Positions 55,501 to 64,000 of a stretch of DNA of 64,000 bases are shown piece after piece. The stretch is taken from contig NC_086375.1 of assembly GCF_036588685.1 (NCBI RefSeq), forward strand, positions 50,600,955-50,664,954, in the 5' to 3' direction. This DNA is from Mytilus trossulus. Taxonomy: Eukaryota > Mollusca > Bivalvia > Mytilida > Mytilidae. The notes below the pieces were generated by a model that saw nothing but the letters and a program-made list of their open reading frames with translations, did not search any database and was not told where the DNA came from. Position numbers and translations under genes: made by a program. Position 1 is the stretch's first letter; the number at the start of each line of letters is the position of its first letter.

Positions 55501-58500
55501 AATGCCGTCTCAAATCGATAGGATATAAGTACTATACAATGAATGGTCTATAATAGATGATTCCCATACAGATATCATCTCCATGTATACTGCGTTTTAT
55601 ACATGACGATATACTTTGAATGTTCTTTTTCATGATAGTCGCTGTATATTATTCAAAAATGTACGTTTGCATAAATGTAGCGCTTTTTAATGTTTATAGT
55701 TTGTAAATATATGTTATAACAAGGTGTGATCATCAATTTATGTGTATGGTTACCGAGTATACTAGATGAAAGTTATTCTAGAAACAATGATTTTGAGCTC
55801 AACGTTCATATCACTCTGTTTTACATTAGAAATATTAAAGTTTTTTTTGCCTGATTTGCCACAATTTTCATGACTAAACATGGCAATTTTGAAATGTATA
55901 AGATTTTTGGGATGTTTTATTCGAAGATACGTTGTAGACCCTACTAATGACAATTTCGATACTCATGCAATGTTTTCAATGTTTGTGAACATTGTCACTG
56001 TATTCTTATTAAAGCGGAACTATTGGCCGGCTGGTAAAGCCCTCGGAGGAACAAGCATTCTACATCACATGACACATGTCCGTGGAAGTCCGTCAGACTA
56101 CGATAGATGGGAAGCAGAAGGTTGTACAGGTTGGAGTTATAGGGATGTTCTTCCTTACTTCATGAAATCGGAAGATGTACAGATACCTGAACTTAAAAAG
56201 GAAGGTACAAAAATAATTATTTTAAAATTAACATAGCTATTTCAACTAGTTGTCAGTAACTAACAGCGATAACTCTCAGATCTGTACCTTGTGTCTTTTT
56301 TTGTTGTTGGGATGTACATGTACCCGTCTACGTCCACTTGTATATTTTTTTTAATTTATCTGATAAGTTAAACCTTTTTCAACGGATTTCTACAGTTCGT
56401 TTTTATGTTGTACTGTTACACCACTGTCAAATACAGGGAGGACAAAAAAGATGTGATACGAAAAAAAATTATTTAGCCTTATCATGTAATGGAATTAATC
56501 ATAATAATGAATTGTCGCGTTGTCTCAGATTAGAAATTATTGAGTCTATGTTATGTTTTAAAGATTCTGGAATTAATATAATTGTTAACCCTGATTTTGT
56601 TTTGATGTAAATTAAGATATGAATACAAATGTGTTGCTATGAAATCGTAATCGAAAGTCACCAAACTTCATTTCAGACACTTAAACGAGTTATTATATAA
56701 GGTTGTATTAAAATCTTAAACCGACTCACTTATAACAAAATCTATAGGTCACTCGTTTGATTTCATTCGTCTCGAAGAAGTTTTTCGCATGTATTTATCC
56801 CTCTGTTCATTGATGAAGACAGTGACACGTACACACATGTAACTATCAATTTGCTTTTTAGTAGTCTAGATCTTGAATGACTAAACCGTGTGAATGAATC
56901 TAACAATGTTTATTTTGCAACATTTTTTTAACTATTGATACAAAAATATATATCTAAGGTGAGGAATCTTTCATTTTGTACTAGTGTATCGATCTGTTGG
57001 TGGTCCAATGACAGTTTCCATCGAGCCTGGCAATCCAGCGACTGAGATTTTCAAAAACGCGGCAGGTGAACTTGGTTTCCAGACCCATGACTGCAATAGT
57101 CCTGACATGATAGGTAAGTCAATGATAAAACGGAATTCACCGAGTATTCTCATGGAGACCAATGCCAATTTATTTATTTCATGAGTTAGTTAGTTTTTGG
57201 ATGATTAAAGTAAATGCATAGAAGAATTTTATCACACAATCTTAATTAGTTATCAAAGGTACCAGGCTTATAATTTGATATGCCAGATACGCGTTTTGTC
57301 TATATAAGACTCATCAGTGACACTCAGATCAAAATAGTTAGAAAGACAAACAAGAACAAAGTCGAAGAGCATTGAGGATTCAAAATTCAAAAACGTTGTG
57401 CCAAATACGGCTAAGGTGATCTATTCCTGGGATAAGAAAATCCTAAGGTTTTTTTTTAAATTCTATGTTTTGTAAACAGGAGATTTAGAAAAATGACTAC
57501 ACAATTGATATCCAGTTAAGGGTTTACGCAAAGGTTAAAAAAGCTACACGAAACGAAACGGATGACGCCAAAGGTGGTCGGAAATCATTCATTTCAGAAC
57601 GTTTTCCCCAAACATGCAATGAAAATTGAGAATATTTACTTCACTGCCCGTGTTTCCTTGTAACGACTATTCTAATACATGCTATGGCAGTTTACGTACT
57701 TTATTTTTGTCTCGTTAAAGATTATATAATTGTCCAAATTCTTTAATTTCAATTCAGGACACTGTCCAGTTCAAAATGATATTAAAAATTCAGAAAGATG
57801 CAGTACTGCTAAATGTTACCTCAGGCCAGTATTGGGAAGATCAAATCTTCAAGTCAGTCTACAAAGTCATGTTACAAAGGTACATATAGTATATGAGCCT
57901 TAGTGCATTAATTGTGAGCTGCTTTGGCATTAATGCACCTTTATACCCTATTGAAATAAGTTATTATATTATATAGTCCATTTAGAGGTTAAAGACACAA
58001 AAGAGTCAATCAATATATAAAAAAGAAGATGTGGTATGATTGCCAATGAGTCAACTATTCACAAAAGACCAAAATGACAACACCATTAACAACTATAGGT
58101 CACCGTACGGCCTTCAGCAATGAGCAAAGCCCATAGCGCATAGTCAGCTATAAAAGGCCCCAATAAGACAATGTTAAACAATTCAAACGAGAAAACTAAC
58201 GGCCTTATTTATGTAAAAAATGAACGAAAAACAAATATGTCAAACTTATTAGTCAAAGACAAAGGCAAACTGACAACACCATGGCAGAAAACGAAATACG
58301 ACCCTATGACAAATAACAACCGCAAAAAACACAAGTCTTTTTTCCAATGACAACCATTACTTCCGACCTTCGATTCGTATTAATATAATTCATACTTTAA
58401 AAAAAAAACAGTTTACAGGAGATGAAAATACGAGAGTCAACTATACATTTTTATGTTTTATGAAGGTCGTCATTCATGAAGGAAAAGCTGTTGGGGTTGA

Positions 58501-61500
58501 ATACATGAAACATAGTCGTCGGATGTTGATAATGGCGCGAAAAGAAGTCATTGTGTCAGCAGGGGTTGTAAGATCTCCCCAAATCTTGATGCTGTCTGGT
58601 ATTGGACCCAAAGAACATCTTGAAAAGTTTAAAGTAAACATATTTGTAATTTTTGGAAGCTGTGAAATATTTTCGCATTTGTTCTTTCACAAAATCAGAA
58701 TGTAATAATCTGTAGGACGGAAGAGTAATTTTGCACAGCTTCAACACATATATTCGAATAATTGGAAAGTGATAATCATATTTTTATAGACAAAAAAAAA
58801 TGTTCAGTATTGAATGGAATAACAAGGAATACAAAATCCAATGAACTTATAATTTAGTATCCAAAGTCTTGTGTAAACGATAATTTACGTCTTTGAAATA
58901 TAAAACAAATACATAATTCACTCTTGATACATTATTCTTGTAAATTGAAATTCGTATTTAATCCAGCCACACACATATATCAGCTGTTTCATGTTTAGTG
59001 TGAAATGAAGGTTTAAAATGTTAAATTGACCAAAATAAGCCTTATATTTTTATACTGAACTAAATTATTCACTTTACGAATTGGTGATACCTAACATGTT
59101 AGAAGAAAACATGTAATTACCTTAATCCTCAGCTTTGAGAAGAATTATTTTAGTGCTTAATATGTTTCATTTCACTAGTACAAAAAGTGGAAAAATTTTC
59201 CTTTTATTGTCTATATCATGTTTTATTATTAGTTTTTCATATGTCTCTTATAGGTCTTTCTATGTATTAATTTTCCTCAATGTTTCAAAGATACTTTTAA
59301 TTGCACCAAGTTAACGTTTCTCAACTGACTAAAAAGATCGTGTTCATTTCAGATACCGTTTCATGCCGATCTGCCTGTTGGAAATAATCTTCAGGATCAT
59401 TTACTGTTTTTCATGTCTTACAGAGTTAATGCAAATTGGACCATAAATACACACAAACTATCAGATCCGGGAGAGTTCCTTAAGTATATAATAGACAAAA
59501 AAGGTAAACAAATTCTTTACCAAAAGCATACTGCAGTTGTTAATTACCTACAACCGTAGTTCATGGGTTGAAATTTATCATTGATCGTAAGAAAACAACT
59601 GACAAAAACTTGAATTTGTTATTAACCTCTGTATACATCTATTACATTGCATTTTCCGGATAACACTCAAGTGGAACAAGAACTTCTGATCCTTCCAAAC
59701 TACATGCATTCAATTAAGTTTGGTGAGGTTCATGTTGCTCAATCACTCTGTCTAGTTTTCTGTATGTTGTATTTTGAACCTCTTTGTCTTTTCGTAAATA
59801 TATTTCGCCATGTTGCTGTCTGTTTATATTCCACTTATGATTATTTTTTTTCCCATTTTTATAATTTTCATAATATACCATTTTCTTAACAAGTTGTGTT
59901 TGAATGTGGTTTAAGGCAGTTTATTGGTCTTTGTCATTTTGTATTGTAAAATATCAGAACACAAGGTTTTGAATTTAAATCCCATTGGAGGTCATTCAAT
60001 GTCGATACAGGAATGCAACTGTGATTGTTTAGGTTCTAGTTGTCACTCATATTTTAACAAAAGAAGAATATGTTTGCTTAATTCTATTTTCTTTAAAACT
60101 TTTCATTTTTATTTTCAATTTATACCGATTTCTTCAGGATAAAAGGTTCTATTTTAGGAACACAATCATACAATCTGCATTTTTAGTTAAACTTAATGCT
60201 TACTGATCAAGCTTAAAAAAGATAGACTGAAGATACCAATGTGATATTCAAACTCATATGATGACAGACTGACAAACCCATCGCAAAACTATCGAAAACA
60301 CAAACATCGGGCTTCAAATACAGCAGAGAAAACACAAAAAATGGACAAAACAAACCCAACCAAAAAAATGAACGGATCTCAGAGGCTATAAAAAAAAGTT
60401 TTCTTATTTTAATTTGAATTTCATTTTGATAAAAACAGATGAACAATTCACCCCATTCCCTGAAACGATTTACCTGCATATTACCTTTGGTTTCCCTAAA
60501 TAAAACATGAATGTTAATGTGTGTAAGTCCAATGTACTTAAAATATGGTGTGTGTTCGTTTTAGGTGTGTATACAGAAACAGGCATCAACGCTGTTTTAT
60601 TTGCTAATCTTGAGCAAGAGGATGTTATGAGTGGTTCCCCCGATACAGAGATATATTTCTCAAACATTGCAACTGATGCTGAAACTTTACAAAGTGGATG
60701 GAAGCAAAATTTAAAAGACAAGGTAATTATAGGATTGAGTTACACATTCATATGAGGTAGGCTGAAAACAAATCTATTGACGATTTGCAATTTGAAGTCA
60801 TAAAAAATGAAAAATCAACGTCACAGTCAAACACTTAGAATACAAAGACAACTAAATATAAAGCTTTCAATATCTCATATAATCTCACTGTTATATTCTT
60901 AATGGCATGTAATGTTTTTCACAGTTCGGCCGTATTAAGTATTTTGATAATTGGTTTAGCTTGCCGAACACATGTAGTCTATCACTAATGTGACCCCCTC
61001 TTTATGGTCGTCACTGTAAGTTACAAATAATTTATTTCACCGAAGTTAATTTTCAATAAAATCGAGACCCTTAGGTAGACTACAACGCAAACAATATTTA
61101 AATGTTTCTGTTAGTTTCCAATAGAAGCAGGATACAGGATAACTATGCGTATACTATTTTGTATCTATATAGTAATTAGGTCAACTGCAAGACACATCCT
61201 TCTTCCAGCACCCGAAAATAAAAACATTCGTTTCAGCCAACAAAGCCCGGCTAGGTTCGAAATTACGTCATGGCCACTCCTGTTTAAAAAATGTTTTGAA
61301 ATTTGTCAATCAAATGTTCAAGTAATCTATCTTCCAGCATGTACATTATGTTTTGGTTTGTATAAACGATTGCCAACGTCACAATCTAACTACATTTTTA
61401 CGTCTTTACTTTCGCGAACCATCGGACTTTAGCGAAGACCATCGCACTTTAGCGTGACTATCGTACTTTAGCGTCCCAAAATGCTCTTTAGAGTCCTACA

Positions 61501-62559
61501 CATATAAACAGCATTTTATTACCAAGTTATGATGTCGTGTCTAAAAATATTCAAAACAAACACATAATTTCTACTTAACAATAATTTCCTAACGAAAATA
61601 TCTGATGAAAAAAGCATTTGAATATAACAATAGAACTTGGTTAAACTTTTGGTTTATCTCCCATTTACCAGAAATAATATCAACTAAAACAGTAACAAAA
61701 TAGTAAAAGATATACAACTGATTAGTATACGTTAAAAGGAGAATAAGAATATATTTACTAGTCAATTAAAAAATTAACAGGCATATTCCTTTGATAAAGA
61801 AATCCGTTTTATTAGTTTCTTGTTTTACGAACGCTGCATTCTTCCATACAATATACATGTAGCTGTCAATATATATTTGTTCCGCTTAACCGAAGTTCCA
61901 CTGGAAACGTTGTTTTAAACAATGTCATAGTATCTTTTCTGTTGGAACACATATTCTATATCAATTATTCCTTTATGAAGATATACTGTATTATATATTC
62001 ACTTGGAAATAATATTCCAGGACATTTTTTTTTCATTTGGAACTTGTAGTATAAATGATCTTCTGAAACTATCAAAACTCTGCGATAAACACTACATTTT
62101 TGAATGTACAAAATCAGATAGATTTGGCGAAGTCGACATGGTCTGTACGTAACTAATTCTTCTTTCACATAATGAAATCACTCCAAAACGACTTATTCCA
62201 TTCTTTTAGACATCTAACAGAGTGCCAATGAGAGAGTAAACTAAGTTCTTCTTGGTATTTATGAATTTTGTAAGTTAACAATCCGAAAACACAATAAACC
62301 ATCTAAATCCTATATATTCTAAGGGTGGATGAACAATGTACGTCAGTTATAATATTTTGTATGATATATTTGTACTTCTACTAGGTGCTTGATCACATGG
62401 TTTCGAATGCTACATCAGAAGGGATTAGTATCATGCCAAGTTATTTGCATCCAAAAAGTAGAGGAACGGTACGTCTGAACAGCACAGATCCATTTGAGCA
62501 TCCATTGATAGATCCAAAGTACCTTTCACATCCAGATGATATAGCTGGTTTTATCAGAG
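52383..62559 (+). CDS. GMC-family FAD-dependent oxidoreductase (nine exons, 3' end outside)
   Basis: Exons 52383-52503, 54579-54784, 56015-56204, 56985-57113, 57758-57879, 58466-58633, 59353-59503, 60565-60722 and 62385-62559 join in one frame (473 residues so far; the family is about 560-620). Residues 1-20 form a hydrophobic leader. DYIIVGGGTAGSVLA (37-51) is the FAD-binding Rossmann motif, VLVLEAGG follows, GKALGGTS (116-123) and GVVRSPQILMLSGIG (289-303) match the two GMC signatures, and HPKSRGTVRL is in the last visible exon. Such enzymes oxidise alcohol groups of choline, sugars or similar substrates, passing electrons to FAD and then an acceptor. Substrate cannot be told; the catalytic His and its partner lie in C-terminal exons beyond the window. 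The leader suggests the secretory route or an organelle rather than free cytosol. Confidence 0.93.
53905..54340 (+). repeat. 'gacgcgcgtttcgtctac' repeat, unit plus restart, in GMC intron 1
   Basis: A full unit from gttatcaaaagtatcaggat to cagtggtgtaaatagttatc at 54250, immediately followed by the start of the next (ggattataatttttacgcca, gacgcgcgtttcgtctacat). Confidence 0.8.
54579..54784 (+). CDS. GMC exon 2: FAD-binding fold
   Basis: Encodes GGGTAGSVLATRLSEDPVTV and LVLEAGGSDLENKYVDIPLM, ending phase 0 before gtaaat. Confidence 0.93.
55020..55135 (+). repeat. Array of tttgcgc-containing short repeats in GMC intron 2
   Basis: Four related phrases: cgtttgcgcggattggt, catttgcacgaaaaaaat, cgtttgcgcaaaattta and catttgcgcggattta, with acctgtag between. 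Similar to the arrays at 47.2 and 48.1 kb. Confidence 0.7.
56015..56204 (+). CDS. GMC exon 3: first GMC signature
   Basis: Encodes RNYWPAGKALGGTSILHHMT, HVRGSPSDYDRWEAEGCTGW and YFMKSEDVQIPEL. His-126 stands where most relatives have Asn. Confidence 0.93.
56985..57113 (+). CDS. GMC exon 4
   Basis: Encodes YRSVGGPMTVSIEP and FKNAAGELGFQTHDCNSPDM before gtaagt. Confidence 0.92.
57245..57510 (+). repeat. 'gacgcgcgtttcgtctac' repeat, diverged, in GMC intron 4
   Basis: gttatcaaaggtaccaggct, agatacgcgttttgtctata and ggctaaggtgatctattcct. Confidence 0.75.
57758..57879 (+). CDS. GMC exon 5
   Basis: Encodes ERCSTAKCYLRPVLGRSNLQ and VSLQSHVTK, matching the family's ST-A-x-LRP..R.NL block. Confidence 0.92.
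58020..58222 (+). repeat. Short dispersed repeat, well preserved, in GMC intron 5
   Basis: Same family as 19.7 and 41.5 kb; gaagatgtggtatgattgcc to ggccttatttatgtaaaaaa. Confidence 0.8.
58466..58633 (+). CDS. GMC exon 6: second GMC signature
   Basis: Encodes AVGVEYMKHSRRMLIMARKE, then VIVSAGVVRSPQILMLSGIG and PKEHLEKFK. Confidence 0.94.
59353..59503 (+). CDS. GMC exon 7
   Basis: Encodes DLPVGNNLQDHLLFFMSYRV, the conserved PVG.NLQDH segment. Confidence 0.93.
60565..60722 (+). CDS. GMC exon 8
   Basis: Encodes VYTETGINAVLFANLEQED and SPDTEIYFSNIATDAETLQS before gtaatt. Confidence 0.9.
62385..62559 (+). CDS. GMC exon 9 (last visible)
   Basis: Encodes PSYLHPKSRGTVRLNSTDPF and EHPLIDPKYLSHPDDIAGFI, donor gtaatt. 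Confidence 0.93.
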
Positions 62560-64000
62560 GTAATTACATTGTTTCGTATACATCATATTTGTCCTGTAAA
62601 CATATATTGAAAAAAAATGTGTGTACAATAAAAAGTATTTCTCTAATACATACCTGCCAACTTTTCAAAATGTCCATCGGGGTTTTGCGTGCAAGATGGA
62701 TGTCATAGTCCTAAAAACCCTTCAAGGGGACCTTCAAATACATTTTAATGTTGTTTTTTTGGCTTCTTCATATTTTGATAAGCCTAAAGTCTATGTAAAA
62801 TTAAATGTTTTGTTGAAATTTGTGGACATAATTGCTCTTTCAAAATTTCAATTTGGAAGCCTCCATGGGGGAAATCCCCCGCAAATAGTGACAGTTGGCT
62901 GGTATGCTTATGGTTACTGTCTATTTAGTTATGTTTATTATCTTACACTTATTGAAATGCGTGTTAAAATTTATTATGCTTATTTACAAAACAATAACAT
63001 TCTATCTCGAGTCTCGTTCCTGTTACCATTGGTTCTTCGACTAATGAGGTCCCTATTAGGTAATTTTTCTTTCCATATCTTCAACGGCAGATGGAATTGT
63101 CATACATTTATTATTTACTAAAATTTACATTAAGATTTATTACAATATAACATTATATTAGAAAAAAGAAAAGCAATATGTGAACCTAAAACCGCTGACT
63201 TCCGAGGCACCAAAGGATTGTTGCTGAATTTGTGTTTGCTTTTGAATTGAAATAATCGACTGTGAATAGAAGAAGTCAGTTAAAAGTGTATATTTATAGC
63301 AACTCTTTGAATATGCATTTTAAGCTCGACTATATTATTCACTACTTGGGAATGTACATAATTTTTCCAATGATAACCCTTTTGCAAATCCCAATTTCTA
63401 CAAAACAGATGACGTATGCAAATTGCACAAACCGATCGCATTATTAATTTATGCACTCAGTTTGCGTTATAATCTGGAATTACGGATGCATTCATTCTAT
63501 CTATTATATATTTATGTTTTGTTTCCTGCAAGGATGCCTTCATATTCTCAACTCGTTACTGAAACTGTCTGTACTCATGGTAGATGTTGTAAAGATAAAT
63601 TCAGAGGCCAATTTTCATGTGCAGTGAAACCTGTGTCATGCAATTGATTGGGACCTCTTATAAAGAGACTTGTTTCAGTCTCATAAAACATCTCAATTTT
63701 TTAAGTATTTCCTGATTTTATTTAAATCAACTCAAATACTCTACTGGGAATTTTGGTTTTGACGAAGCATAATTAATTCAGAAGTTTTATGAACTCTTGT
63801 ACATACTCTCAAAATAACCAATTTATATAAAAAGGTATGTAGATATAAATAGTTACCAGGATTAAAATGATATACTCCAGACGCGAGTTAAGTCTACAAA
63901 AAACATTAATGATACTCGAATAAAAAAAGTTAAAAGGCCAAATATATTATAAAGTTAAGGAATATAGTCCTTGAGTTGGCAATCCTTAACCTTTCAAAAA
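62560..64000 (+). other. GMC intron 9 (to right edge)
   Basis: No further GMC coding segment is seen. Short frames here do not resemble the family's C-terminus. A fragment of the gacgcgcg repeat lies at 63850-63990. Confidence 0.6.
63850..63990 (+). repeat. Decayed 'gacgcgcgtttcgtctac' repeat
   Basis: agttaccaggattaaaatga, ctccagacgcgagttaagtc and taatgatactcgaataaaaa. Confidence 0.6.

Noticed and set aside
63423-63647. 74-codon frame near the right edge, considered as a GMC C-terminal exon
   Set aside because: Does not contain the expected family C-terminal residues and is not joined by suitable splice sites.

Overview
The window looks like AT-rich animal nuclear DNA, most likely from a bivalve mollusc and probably a marine mussel (Mytilus type). 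This rests on multi-exon genes with clean GT-AG introns, animal-type receptors (signal peptide, Ig domains, one membrane span, tyrosine-motif tail), and dispersed repeats that I recognise from memory as typical of mussel genomes. The species call is an inference; no search was run.

Layout. 1-1110: 3' end of a retroelement. 2350-4941 (+): three exons of a four-pass membrane protein resembling MS4A/CD20. 5040-6594: an inverted-repeat element. 9408-11509 (+): last four exons of a Pro/Gly/Tyr-rich protein with a C-terminal membrane anchor. 12895-22859 (-): a complete ten-exon gene for an 805-residue receptor with six Ig-like domains (IgSF-1). 26241-34500 (-): a smaller receptor with two Ig domains (IgSF-2), whose last intron holds a second copy of the retroelement. 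35480-39229 (-), perhaps to 41796: the 3' part of a gene for an acidic, tyrosine-containing protein made of many short exons. 42086-52366: no convincing gene, many repeats. 52383 to beyond 62559 (+): nine exons of a GMC-family FAD oxidoreductase running off the right edge.

The three minus-strand genes form a head-to-tail block. Two are clearly Ig receptors and the third has the features of a receptor tail or signalling adaptor. Almost all their introns are phase 1, the usual arrangement for shuffled Ig exons. The IgSF-1 tail carries YEEI and YLEL tyrosine motifs, one set duplicated by a nearly perfect 60-bp tandem repeat. A local family of recognition or adhesion receptors signalling through SH2-domain proteins is the most interesting reading.

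Exon boundaries were derived by hand from splice sites and reading-frame continuity. Joined coding lengths are whole multiples of three for the complete models (2418 nt for IgSF-1, 993 nt for IgSF-2). No tRNA, rRNA or CRISPR was seen. Promoters could not be placed.
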